Both the position numbers and the translations under genes were made by a program. The notes beneath the pieces are model-generated. The model had not been told where the DNA came from. It worked only from the letters and a program-made list of their open reading frames with translations, and did not search any database. Shown here piece by piece: positions 17,215 through 26,306 of a stretch of DNA of 64,000 bases (its first letter is position 1; each line of letters opens with the position of its first letter). This stretch comes from an uncultured Bacteroides sp. (GTDB lineage Bacteria; Bacteroidota; Bacteroidia; Bacteroidales; Bacteroidaceae), in assembly GCA_947646015.1 (NCBI GenBank), contig CANSEY010000015.1, forward strand, positions 31,330 to 95,329. Reading direction: 5' to 3'.

Positions 17215-17249
17215 AAAAACCTGTTCAAAGCTTCTCAGTCTTGAACAGG
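17213..17249 (-). terminator. Terminator for the OmpH-like gene
   Basis: Stem CCTGTTCAA / TTGAACAGG (17220-17228, 17241-17249). Read on the minus strand it is followed by TTTTTTT. A second small hairpin (GCCCTT / AAGGGC, about 17274-17294) lies between it and the gene end at 17311. Confidence 0.7.
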
Positions 17250-17310
17250 CATCAATTTATTAAAATCATGAATGCCCTTAGGAAACCCAAGGGCCTAAAA
17301 AAGACGTTTT

Positions 17311-17913
17311 TTATTTCTTAGCAGATGAATATCTGGCATTCAATCCATCTACAATTTCTTTTGTGATATTATATGCACTATCAGCATAAAGCAGATTATC
17401 GAAACCTGTGTTGCTGAAGATCAGGCTATATCCACGAGTCTTATTATATTCTTTCAGGAAAGCGTTGATAGAATCACGGAAAAGCAAACTGTTAGCATTA
17501 TTGTCTTCCATCAGACCATTTTGAAGTTTGTTGCTCAATTCCTGCAAATCCTGTTCCATTTTAGCCAAACGATTGTATTCCTGCTGAGCTCTTTCCGGTG
17601 ACAGGAAAGCATTGCTTTCATATTTCTTTTGGAATTCCTGTTTTTCTTTGTTCAAAGCTGTCATCTTCTGGTTCAGCGTCATGCGAACATTTTCGCTCTT
17701 CTTTACCATAGCCTCATTCAAGTCAATACAGAAATTGTATTTAGCCAACAAGGTATCTATTTCAACATAAGCTATTTTCATTCCAGACAATTCTGCATTA
17801 GCCGAAGCCGGAGTAGTTGCAACTTGATTATCAGCTTTGCCGGCGCATTGTGAGAATAAAACGATAAACGCAAGTGCAGCTAAACCGTTCATGAGGTAGT
17901 TTATTCTATTCAT
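17311..17913 (-). CDS. OmpH/Skp-like periplasmic lipoprotein
   Basis: 200 aa. A lipoprotein signal (LAALAFIVLFSQC, Cys23) is followed by an OmpH/Skp-type region: MKIAYVEIDTLLAKYNF, a long helical hairpin rich in Lys/Glu/Gln (residues 75-145), and a conserved C-terminal KTRGYSLIFSNTGFDNLLYADS. Skp family proteins hold unfolded outer-membrane proteins in the periplasm; this one is probably membrane-anchored. It follows a 77-aa membrane protein on the same strand 26 bases upstream and may share its promoter. Confidence 0.85.
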   Translation of the reverse strand: MNRINYLMNGLAALAFIVLFSQCAGKADNQVATTPASANAELSGMKIAYVEIDTLLAKYNFCIDLNEAMVKKSENVRMTLNQKMTALNKEKQEFQKKYESNAFLSPERAQQEYNRLAKMEQDLQELSNKLQNGLMEDNNANSLLFRDSINAFLKEYNKTRGYSLIFSNTGFDNLLYADSAYNITKEIVDGLNARYSSAKK

Positions 17914-17939
17914 AACTCTAAAATATTGTTTTTAATTAA

Positions 17940-18173
17940 TTAGTTCATACTATCGTTCAAGGCTTTTTCCAACTCATCAATAGAAAAACGTGATTTCTTT
18001 TGTGCTTCACGATCCTGCGACTGCGCACAACCGATTCCTTTCTTACGCAACTCTTTATTACCGCTCACATGACCATTCGGGAACTTTCCCCCCTTCGTAA
18101 AGAATACTTTCACCCCCAATAATAGCAGGGAAATAGCAACTATTAACAAAGTTATCAGTATAGTCTCAACCAT
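17940..18173 (-). CDS. Small membrane protein, weakly NqrM-like
   Basis: 77 aa: one N-terminal membrane helix (ILITLLIVAISLLLLGVKVFF), then a basic Gly-rich segment with a single Cys (KKGIGCAQSQD near residue 45) and a helical tail (FSIDELEKALNDS). The helix-then-Gly/Cys layout recalls NqrM/DUF539 proteins, but the multi-Cys motif is absent, so the likeness is weak. It has a good promoter and precedes the OmpH-like gene. Confidence 0.65.
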   Translation of the reverse strand: MVETILITLLIVAISLLLLGVKVFFTKGGKFPNGHVSGNKELRKKGIGCAQSQDREAQKKSRFSIDELEKALNDSMN

Positions 18174-18193
18174 TTCTATTAATTTTGTGAGTG

Positions 18194-18201
18194 CAAAGAT
18201 A
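18194..18201 (-). promoter_or_regulatory. -7 promoter element for the small membrane protein/OmpH unit
   Basis: Minus-strand TATCTTTG, 20 bases before the ATG at 18173. Confidence 0.65.
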
Positions 18202-18305
18202 GGCTTTAATGAGAAATGAGTTCAGATAAGTCAAGCAAATTAACCATATTTAGCAATAAGAGGAACCAAAATGAACCTCCTATTCCTATTATAAAAGAAA
18301 AAAGC

Positions 18306-19766
18306 ATGGAAAAAAAAGACCTTAAGCCGGCTGGCGTATTCAAGTATTTTGAGGAAATCTGCCAAGTGCCGCGTCCTTCCAAGAAGGAAGAGAAAATAAT
18401 TGCCTACCTAAAGGCATTCGGAGTAAAACATAACCTGGAGACCAATGTAGATGAAGCAGGAAACGTACTGATCAAAAAGCCCGCCACTCCGGGCAAAGAA
18501 AACCTTCAGACTGTCATATTGCAATCGCACATCGACATGGTGTGCGAAAAGAACAATGATGTACAGCACGACTTCCTTACCGACCCTATCGAAACAGAAA
18601 TAGACGGAGAATGGCTGAAAGCCAAAGGAACTACCCTCGGAGCTGATAACGGTATCGGTGTAGCTACCGAACTGGCTATTCTGGCGGATGACAGCATCGA
18701 GCACGGCCCGCTGGAATGCCTGTTTACCGTAGATGAAGAAACCGGTCTGACCGGAGCTTTCGAGCTGAAAGAAGGTTTCATGAGCGGTGATATTCTGCTG
18801 AACCTCGACTCCGAAGATGAAGGAGAAATCTTTATCGGATGTGCCGGAGGTATCGACTCCGTTGCAGAGTTTAGTTATAAAGAAGTAGAAGTCCCTGCAG
18901 GATACTTTTTCTTTAAAGTAGAAGTAAAAGGACTGAAAGGCGGTCACTCCGGTGGTGATATTCACTTGGGACGAGGCAATGCAAACAAGATACTGAACCG
19001 ATTCCTGTCCCGAATGGCTAACCGGCAGGACCTGTATCTCTGCGAAATCAACGGAGGTAACCTGCGCAATGCCATCCCCCGCGAAGCATACGCCATCTGT
19101 GCAGTTCCCGAAAATGCCAAACATGACGTCCGCACGGAACTGAATATCTTCACCAGTGAAGTAGAAAACGAACTGGCCGTCACCGAACCGGACCTGAAAC
19201 TGGTTCTTGAATCGGAAACTCCCCGCAAAATGGCTATCGACCAGGATACTACTACCCGCTTGCTGAAAGCATTGTATGCTGCTCCTCACGGTGTATATGC
19301 CATGAGTCAGGATATCCCCGGACTGGTAGAGACTTCAACCAACCTTGCTTCTGTCAAAATGAAATCGAATCATATTATCCGCATCGAAACCAGCCAACGC
19401 AGCTCTATCTTATCTGCACGCAATGACATGGCGAATACGGTGCGTGCCGTCTTCCAGCTGGCAGACGCTGATGTGACCTTCGGTGAAGGTTATCCGGGAT
19501 GGAAGCCGAATCCTCATTCAGCTATCCTCGAAGTGGCAGCAGAATCTTACAAACGACTTTTCGGTGTAGAGGCGAAAGTGAAAGCAATTCACGCAGGACT
19601 GGAATGCGGTTTGTTCCTCGACAAGTATCCGACTTTAGATATGATCTCTTTCGGACCTACTCTCACCGGAGTACACTCTCCCGACGAACGGATGCACATT
19701 CCTTCCGTTGAGAAGTTCTGGAAGCACCTGTTGGATATTCTGGCACATGTTCCTGCCAAGAAATAA
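18306..19766 (+). CDS. pepD: Aminoacyl-histidine dipeptidase (Xaa-His dipeptidase)
   Basis: 486 aa from ATG 18306 (MEKKDLKPAGVFKYFEEICQ), close to E. coli PepD at 485; the frame is open further upstream but that part looks non-coding. M20-family zinc peptidase: metal His in QSHIDMVCEKNN (near residue 78), Asp in TLGADNGIGVA (near 117), the Glu pair in TVDEETGLTGAF (near 147), and C-terminal ECGLF and GPTLTGVHSPDE. It hydrolyses Xaa-His and other unspecific dipeptides in the cytosol. It is divergent from the small membrane protein gene. Confidence 0.95.
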   Translation: MEKKDLKPAGVFKYFEEICQVPRPSKKEEKIIAYLKAFGVKHNLETNVDEAGNVLIKKPATPGKENLQTVILQSHIDMVCEKNNDVQHDFLTDPIETEIDGEWLKAKGTTLGADNGIGVATELAILADDSIEHGPLECLFTVDEETGLTGAFELKEGFMSGDILLNLDSEDEGEIFIGCAGGIDSVAEFSYKEVEVPAGYFFFKVEVKGLKGGHSGGDIHLGRGNANKILNRFLSRMANRQDLYLCEINGGNLRNAIPREAYAICAVPENAKHDVRTELNIFTSEVENELAVTEPDLKLVLESETPRKMAIDQDTTTRLLKALYAAPHGVYAMSQDIPGLVETSTNLASVKMKSNHIIRIETSQRSSILSARNDMANTVRAVFQLADADVTFGEGYPGWKPNPHSAILEVAAESYKRLFGVEAKVKAIHAGLECGLFLDKYPTLDMISFGPTLTGVHSPDERMHIPSVEKFWKHLLDILAHVPAKK

Positions 19767-19821
19767 CAGTCAGGTAAGATATCATAGAAAAGATGATGGT
19801 GATAGCAGAAAAAGATTTGCT

Positions 19822-20925
19822 ATGACCGTCATCTTTATTATAATGCTCTTTTTCGTGCCCTCTTATATCATAGGGCAAACTTCCCTTACCGAAAAAGAAT
19901 CGTTCAGCAATAAACAATCTGTTTCCCAGAAGAAGTCTTCCGCCGAAGAACGAATTCCCTTTCGTGTCATGAGCTGGAATGTAGAAAACCTCTTTGACAC
20001 TCACCACGATACACTAAAGAACGATAATGAATTTCTCCCTGACGCTATCCGTCACTGGAACTACACCAAGTACAAGAAGAAACTGGCTGATATGGCCCGT
20101 GTCATCACTGCCGTCGGTGAATGGAATCCACCCGCCCTTGTAGGTCTTTGTGAAGTAGAAAACGACAGTGTACTACGTGATCTCACACGACGTTCTCCTT
20201 TAAAGGAACTGAGTTACCGGTATGTTATGACAAGTTCTCCCGATCTGAGAGGGATTGATGTTGCTTTATTATATCAACGTGACCTATTCAAATTATTATC
20301 TTTCCGGTCTATCCCCATCCCCTCATTCAAGCATCATCGCCCCACAAGAGATTTACTGCACGTCAGCGGACTATTATTAACCGGAGATACACTTGATGTA
20401 ATCGTCTGCCATCTGCCTTCCCGGTCCGGTGGAGCCAAGGAATCCGAACCTTACCGGCTACACGCTGCCCGAATACTACGCACAGAAGCCGACAGTCTGC
20501 TGAATATCCGCCTTCATCCACAACTGGTCATCATGGGAGATTTTAATGACTACCCAACCAATAAATCCATCAAAGAGATATTAGAAGCTACTGATCCCCA
20601 ACAGTCAGTCACCTTCCCCAATCCCCGGAAACTCTACCATCTGCTTGCCCGAAAAGCAACATCCCGCCATTTTGGCTCCTATAAATACCACGGAAAATGG
20701 GGATTGCTCGACCATTTGATCGTATCCGGCAATTTACTCGATACTTCCTCTAAATTCTTCACCGGTGAAGACAAAGCAACTGTTGCCCGCCTCCCCTTTC
20801 TATTGACAGAAGACAAGAAATACGGTGATGATGAACCTTTCCGTACCTATAAAGGAATGAAATATCAGGGAGGAATCAGTGACCATCTTCCTGTTTACGC
20901 AGATTTTGAACTCATTTTATACTAG
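19822..20925 (+). CDS. Secreted endonuclease/exonuclease/phosphatase-fold protein
   Basis: 367 aa from ATG 19822. The open frame begins inside pepD, but only this Met gives a signal sequence (MTVIFIIMLFFVPSYIIGQ). The DNase I/EEP fold is recognisable: RVMSWNVENLFDTHHD near residue 48, LCEVEND near 109, GIDVALLY near 144, CHLPSRSGG near 194, IMGDFNDYP near 234 and the final SDHLPVYADF. The catalytic Asn, Glu, His and Asp positions are all present. It is probably an exported Mg2+-dependent phosphodiesterase; nuclease versus other phosphoester substrates cannot be decided. It lies 55 bases after pepD and may be co-transcribed. Confidence 0.85.
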   Translation: MTVIFIIMLFFVPSYIIGQTSLTEKESFSNKQSVSQKKSSAEERIPFRVMSWNVENLFDTHHDTLKNDNEFLPDAIRHWNYTKYKKKLADMARVITAVGEWNPPALVGLCEVENDSVLRDLTRRSPLKELSYRYVMTSSPDLRGIDVALLYQRDLFKLLSFRSIPIPSFKHHRPTRDLLHVSGLLLTGDTLDVIVCHLPSRSGGAKESEPYRLHAARILRTEADSLLNIRLHPQLVIMGDFNDYPTNKSIKEILEATDPQQSVTFPNPRKLYHLLARKATSRHFGSYKYHGKWGLLDHLIVSGNLLDTSSKFFTGEDKATVARLPFLLTEDKKYGDDEPFRTYKGMKYQGGISDHLPVYADFELILY

Positions 20926-21036
20926 CCGAAATACAAGGAGGTTATAAATCCACTGTCAACCACTCCGCCGGACATAGCCGGAAAGAAAAAAAAGAGTTTT
21001 TTATGTTAATAAACGGGGTTCGATACAAAATTTACT

Positions 21037-21044
21037 TATTTTTG
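21037..21044 (+). promoter_or_regulatory. -7 promoter element for ECF sigma gene
   Basis: TATTTTTG matches TAnnTTTG, 34 bases before ATG 21078. The earlier in-frame ATG at 21003 lies upstream of it. Confidence 0.55.
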
Positions 21045-21077
21045 CAGGGTTTACAGCATTTACAAAAAATACCCCCA

Positions 21078-21641
21078 ATGGAAACCTTTGACGAAAAACA
21101 ACTTCTGAAGGCTATTAGCGAAGGAGATGAGAAAGCCTTTAAAACTTTCTTCCTATACTACTATCCCCGCATCAAAGGGTTTATCAACGGACTACTGCAA
21201 TCGCAAGAAGAGGCCGAAGATTTATCGCAGGACATCTTTCTTACGTTATGGAACAACCGCTCATCCCTCCATACCATCAATAACCTTAAACCTTATCTTT
21301 TCCGCATTTCCAAAAATGCGGTGTATCGGCACATCGAACGCACACTACTGTTCAGGAACTATCAGCAGAAAGAAACCGAAAAGTATATCCCGCCACTGGA
21401 AAGCAACGAAACCGATGACAACATCCACCTCAAAGAACTCGAACTATTGGTGACAATGGTTGTAGAAAAAATGCCTCCGCAACGACAGAAAATATATAAG
21501 ATGAGCCGGGAATCAGGAATGAACAACGAAGAAATAGCCCGCGAACTAAGCATCAACAAACGAACAGTAGAGAACCACCTTTCACAAGCACTTACCGACA
21601 TCCGAAAAGCATTATTCATAACCTTTATTCTATTTTTCTAA
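21078..21641 (+). CDS. ECF RNA polymerase sigma factor of PUL 1
   Basis: 187 aa from ATG 21078 (METFDEKQLLKAISEGDEKA). Sigma region 2 is seen in LYYYPRIKGFINGLLQSQEE and AEDLSQDIFLTLWNNR (residues 30-75); region 4 in RESGMNNEEIARELSINKRTVENHL (near 145-170), a helix-turn-helix for -35 recognition. It belongs to the Bacteroides group of ECF factors paired with FecR and an STN-type SusC. It should switch on the downstream susC/susD/GH20/sulfatase genes when FecR releases it. Confidence 0.95.
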   Translation: METFDEKQLLKAISEGDEKAFKTFFLYYYPRIKGFINGLLQSQEEAEDLSQDIFLTLWNNRSSLHTINNLKPYLFRISKNAVYRHIERTLLFRNYQQKETEKYIPPLESNETDDNIHLKELELLVTMVVEKMPPQRQKIYKMSRESGMNNEEIARELSINKRTVENHLSQALTDIRKALFITFILFF

Positions 21642-21719
21642 AAAAAAGTAGAATAGAGGCTGTGCGTTATTAATCTGTTACGTATCTTATATATGTAACC
21701 ACACCTAAAATGCGCTAAT

Positions 21720-22727
21720 ATGTCGAACGCTCATAAAATAATTAAAAACTTTACTTCCGATAAGTTCAGTCCGGAACTTAAAGAGAAGTTATGGAAATGG
21801 CTTGTCGACTCCAGTGAACAGGCGGAGAAAGATGAAGCATTGATGGAATTATGGGAAGATCAGAATTTCAAAGCCAATGCAAGTACTGAACGTTCCTATC
21901 AGAACTTCCGCAGGAAAATTGCGCCCCAACAGCGGAAGGCAACTGCAAGGTATACCTTGCGCAAATGGCTGCAGGTGGCGGCTGTATTACTGGTTCCCCT
22001 GCTCTCTATGGTGGCATCCTACCTATATATACAATCGAATGAAGAGCATACAGAACTTGTCGAGTACTATGTGCCCAGAGGCGAACAAAAACAGGTTACC
22101 TTGCCCGACGGCACCACAGCATACCTCAACTCAGGAACTTTACTGGTATATCCGCAAAAGTTCACCGGGGATATCCGTTCGGTATATCTGATAGGAGAAG
22201 CTAATTTTGACGTAAAGAAAGACAAGCAACATCCATTTATCGTCAAGACCAACCATCTGAAAGTAAAAGTATTGGGAACTAAATTCAACGTACACGCTTA
22301 TGCAGAAGACGAGAAGACAACCACTACTTTGGAATCGGGTTCCGTAGTCGTTCAGAAAGCAAACAATGAAGATATCATCACCCTTACACCGAACGAGCAA
22401 CTGGAATATGACAACCCGTCCGGAGAATTTAATAAAAAGATTATCGACGCCTCTGTCTACTCCGGCTGGACCAGAGGCGAGCTGAACTTTGCGGCAATGA
22501 CTCTCAGTGATATTTTCATTACGATAGAGAGAATATACGACATACACATCATCGTCCCTCCGCATCTGGCTACCACCGATGTATATACCATCAAGTTCAA
22601 ACAAAAAGCTCCTATCAAGGAGATCATGAATATCGTGACCAAAACCATAGGAAACATAGACTATAAAGTCGAAGACGAGAACATTCTCTTAATTTATTCA
22701 CCCCTAAATAAGAAAGGAGGCCGATAG
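21720..22727 (+). CDS. FecR-family anti-sigma factor
   Basis: 335 aa: cytoplasmic N-terminal anti-sigma part (residues 1-78), one membrane helix (WLQVAAVLLVPLLSMVASYLYIQ, near 84-106), then the FecR domain (EYYVPRGEQKQVTLPDGTTAYLNSGT near 119; FVVKTNHLKVKVLGTKFNVHAY) and a C-terminal DUF4974-like part (FKQKAPIKEIMNIVTKTIG). It holds the sigma factor at the inner membrane and receives the signal from the STN domain of the next gene's SusC-like receptor. Confidence 0.93.
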   Translation: MSNAHKIIKNFTSDKFSPELKEKLWKWLVDSSEQAEKDEALMELWEDQNFKANASTERSYQNFRRKIAPQQRKATARYTLRKWLQVAAVLLVPLLSMVASYLYIQSNEEHTELVEYYVPRGEQKQVTLPDGTTAYLNSGTLLVYPQKFTGDIRSVYLIGEANFDVKKDKQHPFIVKTNHLKVKVLGTKFNVHAYAEDEKTTTTLESGSVVVQKANNEDIITLTPNEQLEYDNPSGEFNKKIIDASVYSGWTRGELNFAAMTLSDIFITIERIYDIHIIVPPHLATTDVYTIKFKQKAPIKEIMNIVTKTIGNIDYKVEDENILLIYSPLNKKGGR

Positions 22728-22737
22728 ACAGAAAAAA

Positions 22738-22768
22738 GGGAGTCGATATTTCGCGGATACCAACTCCC
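22738..22768 (+). other. Hairpin between fecR and susC
   Basis: GGGAGT and ACTCCC pair across a 19-base interior that can itself partly pair, 10 bases after the FecR stop. There is no T-run. It could be a partial attenuator or an RNA-processing/stability element separating low sigma/anti-sigma from high susC expression. The rest of the 113-base gap holds no recognisable promoter. Confidence 0.35.
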
Positions 22769-22840
22769 CCAAATCAAAATTACTTCATTTAAATTAGTTG
22801 TGTACACTTAAATTAGTATTAATGATTAACTCACAAAAGT

Positions 22841-25800
22841 ATGAAATTTTATAAATTGTCGGGCATAGGTTATCCCGTAAAAATTCATAAATTTTATATA
22901 TTGTTATTCGCTTTATGTTTTTATAACATAGCCTATGGGCAAAATCAGCCAATAACGGTATCTATGAAAAACCAACCTCTATTAAAAGTATTCGAAATCA
23001 TTGAAGATCAGACCGATTTTAGTATCGCTTATAATCAGACGAAACTGGACGTGAAACAAAAGGTCAGCGCCAATTTTGTCAGAGAAGCAGTCTCTTCTGT
23101 TCTGAACTCCGTACTCAAAGGAACAGGATTCACTTACAGACAGGAAGGTAAGCATATTATTATCATTCCTGTCCCGGCAAAGGCAGAAGCAGCCCCCAAC
23201 AACACTACTTCTACCCAGCAGTCCATAAAAATACGGGGAACCGTAACAGATGCGCAGGGCGAACCTCTGATTGGAGCAAATGTTCTGGTTGACGGCAGCA
23301 AACAAGCGACCATTACCGACATGAATGGGGAATTCTCACTGGAAGTACCTGCCAACAGTAAGTTACGGGTTACTTATATCGGTTACGTCACACAAGAAGT
23401 AACAGTCAAAAACAAGACACTTTTCAACATACAGCTACAGGAAGATACCCAGACTATGGATGAAGTGGTAGTCATCGGATTCGGAACACAAAAAAAAGTG
23501 AATATGACCGGCGCTGTAGCCTCTGTAAATATCAAAGAGTCGTTGGGCGACCGCCCGATTACCAACGTTTCGGCTGCCCTGCAAGGAGTCGTGCCGGGAC
23601 TAAAAATTGAATCGACAACGGGAACTCCGGGAGACGACATGACGTACAATATCCGTGGAACAACCTCCATCAACGGTGGTGAGCCTCTCGTATTGGTAAA
23701 CAACGTACCGATGGATATCAACATGATTGACCCGCAGGATATTGAATCCGTATCTATTTTGAAAGATGCCGCTTCCGCAGCTATATATGGTGCCCGCGCA
23801 GCTTTTGGTGTGATTCTGATTACAACGAAGCAAGGTAAAAAGGACATGGCTCCCAGATTCAATTACAACAACAACTTCTCTTTCTCGAAAGCATCGGAGC
23901 TTCCGCAGAAAGCAAGTCCGCTGGAATCGGTACTGGCGTACAAGGAAATGGGATGGGCAAACGATACCTATGTAGACGGAAAAAACATCACCCAATGGGA
24001 AGGCTACATACGAGACTATCAGGCGAATCCTTCCAATTATCCGAACGGATATATTTTCGACGATCAGGGCAACCTGTTCCTGATGCGGGAGAATGATATG
24101 TTTGCCGATATGATGGATAACTTCGGATTCATGCAGAACCACAGCTTCTCCGTATCGGGAGGCAGCCAGCGTACCAGCTACCGACTAAGCCTGGGATATA
24201 CCGGTGAGGACGGCATTCTGGTAACGGACAAAGACAAATTTGACCGTATCAATATGTCCAGCTTCCTGAGTGTCGACGTAAACAAGTGGCTGACCACCCA
24301 ACTGGATATCAGATACGCGAACTCCACCCAGAACAAAGTGGAGCAAGGCGGACGAAACGGTGTCTGGGGAAGTGCCATGTACTTGCCGTCCTACCACAAC
24401 ATCCTGCCATACGAACAAGACGGCATCGAATATCCTGCCGAAACGTCCGCTACTTTCGTACGCTACGGAGAACCGAGGGTGATCAAGAAGACCAACCTGC
24501 GTACTTTGGGACGTGTCATCATCTCTCCGCTGAAAGGACTGAAAATAACAGGTGAATATACCTACAACCGGATCACCGAGTACAACCGGATGTACGTCAA
24601 CAAATACAAGTATATAGGATTCAACTTTACAGGGCTGCTGAACAATGTAGAGAACTCACGTTATGCCCTGACGCAAGGTTTCACCAATTACAACGCTATT
24701 AACGCATTCGCCAATTACGACTTTTCAATAGGTAAACATGATATCTCTATTATGGGTGGTTACAATCAGGAAGAGAGTCATAAGGAATCGCAATGGTCGC
24801 AGCGCACGGACGTATTACTGGAAAATCTGCCGTCGCTCTCCGGTTCTACCGGAACGGCATCCGTCACCGACAGTTTCGATGAATATGCTATCAGAGGTTT
24901 GTTCTACCGTGTCAATTACACTTACGACGGTAAATACATGTTCGAAGCCAACGGACGCTACGACGGTACATCCCGTTTCCCGAAAGACAGCCGTTTCGGT
25001 TTCTTCCCTTCCTTCTCCGCCGGATGGCGCATTTCGGAAGAAGCATTCATGAAGAATACCAAAAGCTTCCTGTCTAACTTGAAACTACGTGCCTCATGGG
25101 GCTCTATCGGCAACCAGATCATACTGAAGCCGGACAACACTCCGGAAAACTATCCCTACATCCCTTCCATGTCACCTTACTTGACAGAATGGCTGGTGGA
25201 CGGACAAAAGACGACTACACTGAATGCACCGGCAATGGTCAGCAGCAGTTTCTCGTGGGAAAAGGTATATACACTGGACTTCGGAGTCGATTTCGGATTC
25301 TTCGACAACCGCTTTAACGGTACTTTCGACTGGTATCGCCGCGACACCAAAGGGATGCTGGCACCCGGTATGGACCTACCGTGGGTAGTGGGAGCCACCG
25401 CCGCCAAACAGAACGCCGCTGACCTGAAGACGTACGGCTGGGAACTGGAACTGAACTGGAGAGACCGCATCAACAAGGACTGGAGCTACCGGATCGGATT
25501 CAACCTGTACGACTCACAAAGTGAAATCACGAAATACAATAATGAGACCAACCTGCTAGGCGACAAGATTTACCGCAAAGGCATGAAAATGGGAGAAATC
25601 TGGGGATATGTCACCGACCGCTTCTACACGGAAGACGACTTCAACGCAGACGGTACACTAAAACCGGGAATCCCCATTCCGAAAGGAGCAGGAAAAGTTT
25701 TTCCGGGAGACGTGCTGTATAAGAACTTCGATGACGATACCGAAACCATCTGGAGCGGCGAAGGAACCGCCGACAATCCCGGCGACCAGCGTATCATCGG

Positions 25801-26293
25801 TAACTCGACTCCACGTTTCCACTACGGCATCACCGCAGGAATCAGCTGGAAAGGACTCGACCTCTCTATCTTCCTCCGAGGCGTAGGCAAACGGGATTAT
25901 TGGCGCACCGACCAGATCGCATGGCCTACCGGAGGCTGGGGAAGCCTGTTCAAAGAAACTCTCGACTTCTGGACTCCGACTAACACCAATGCCTATTATC
26001 CGCGTGTGTATTCCAACGACGGGGTAAACACAAGCTACAACCACTGGAAACAGTCGAAGTATCTCGCCAACGCCTCTTACCTGAAACTGCAAAACATCAC
26101 GCTTTCCTATACCTTGCCCAAAGTATGGTCCCAGCGTCTCTACTTCGACGATGTGAAAGTATTCTTCAGCGGAGAGAACCTCTACACGTGGGATCACCTG
26201 CCGGAAGGATTGGAAACCGATATGCTGTCAAAAGGTGCCTGGGAATATCCGTTCATGAGAAAATTCTCTTTCGGTATCAATGTTACATTCTAA
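22841..26293 (+). CDS. SusC-like TonB-dependent transporter with STN signalling domain
   Basis: 1150 aa. Signal peptide (FYILLFALCFYNIAYGQ), then a secretin/TonB N-terminal (STN) domain at about residues 40-110 (VFEIIEDQTDFSIAYNQ), a carboxypeptidase-regulatory-like domain (IRGTVTDAQGEPLIGANV, about 128-205), TonB box region MDEVVVIGFGTQKK, plug (VNVSAALQGVVPG-like segment near 245, DAASAAIYGARAAFGVILI near 308) and a 22-strand barrel ending in KFSFGINVTF. The STN domain contacts FecR, so ligand uptake and gene activation are linked. It pairs with the SusD gene 13 bases downstream. The likely ligand is a host oligosaccharide, judged from the adjacent GH20 and sulfatase. Confidence 0.95.
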   Translation: MKFYKLSGIGYPVKIHKFYILLFALCFYNIAYGQNQPITVSMKNQPLLKVFEIIEDQTDFSIAYNQTKLDVKQKVSANFVREAVSSVLNSVLKGTGFTYRQEGKHIIIIPVPAKAEAAPNNTTSTQQSIKIRGTVTDAQGEPLIGANVLVDGSKQATITDMNGEFSLEVPANSKLRVTYIGYVTQEVTVKNKTLFNIQLQEDTQTMDEVVVIGFGTQKKVNMTGAVASVNIKESLGDRPITNVSAALQGVVPGLKIESTTGTPGDDMTYNIRGTTSINGGEPLVLVNNVPMDINMIDPQDIESVSILKDAASAAIYGARAAFGVILITTKQGKKDMAPRFNYNNNFSFSKASELPQKASPLESVLAYKEMGWANDTYVDGKNITQWEGYIRDYQANPSNYPNGYIFDDQGNLFLMRENDMFADMMDNFGFMQNHSFSVSGGSQRTSYRLSLGYTGEDGILVTDKDKFDRINMSSFLSVDVNKWLTTQLDIRYANSTQNKVEQGGRNGVWGSAMYLPSYHNILPYEQDGIEYPAETSATFVRYGEPRVIKKTNLRTLGRVIISPLKGLKITGEYTYNRITEYNRMYVNKYKYIGFNFTGLLNNVENSRYALTQGFTNYNAINAFANYDFSIGKHDISIMGGYNQEESHKESQWSQRTDVLLENLPSLSGSTGTASVTDSFDEYAIRGLFYRVNYTYDGKYMFEANGRYDGTSRFPKDSRFGFFPSFSAGWRISEEAFMKNTKSFLSNLKLRASWGSIGNQIILKPDNTPENYPYIPSMSPYLTEWLVDGQKTTTLNAPAMVSSSFSWEKVYTLDFGVDFGFFDNRFNGTFDWYRRDTKGMLAPGMDLPWVVGATAAKQNAADLKTYGWELELNWRDRINKDWSYRIGFNLYDSQSEITKYNNETNLLGDKIYRKGMKMGEIWGYVTDRFYTEDDFNADGTLKPGIPIPKGAGKVFPGDVLYKNFDDDTETIWSGEGTADNPGDQRIIGNSTPRFHYGITAGISWKGLDLSIFLRGVGKRDYWRTDQIAWPTGGWGSLFKETLDFWTPTNTNAYYPRVYSNDGVNTSYNHWKQSKYLANASYLKLQNITLSYTLPKVWSQRLYFDDVKVFFSGENLYTWDHLPEGLETDMLSKGAWEYPFMRKFSFGINVTF

Positions 26294-26306
26294 TAACCAA
26301 TGTATT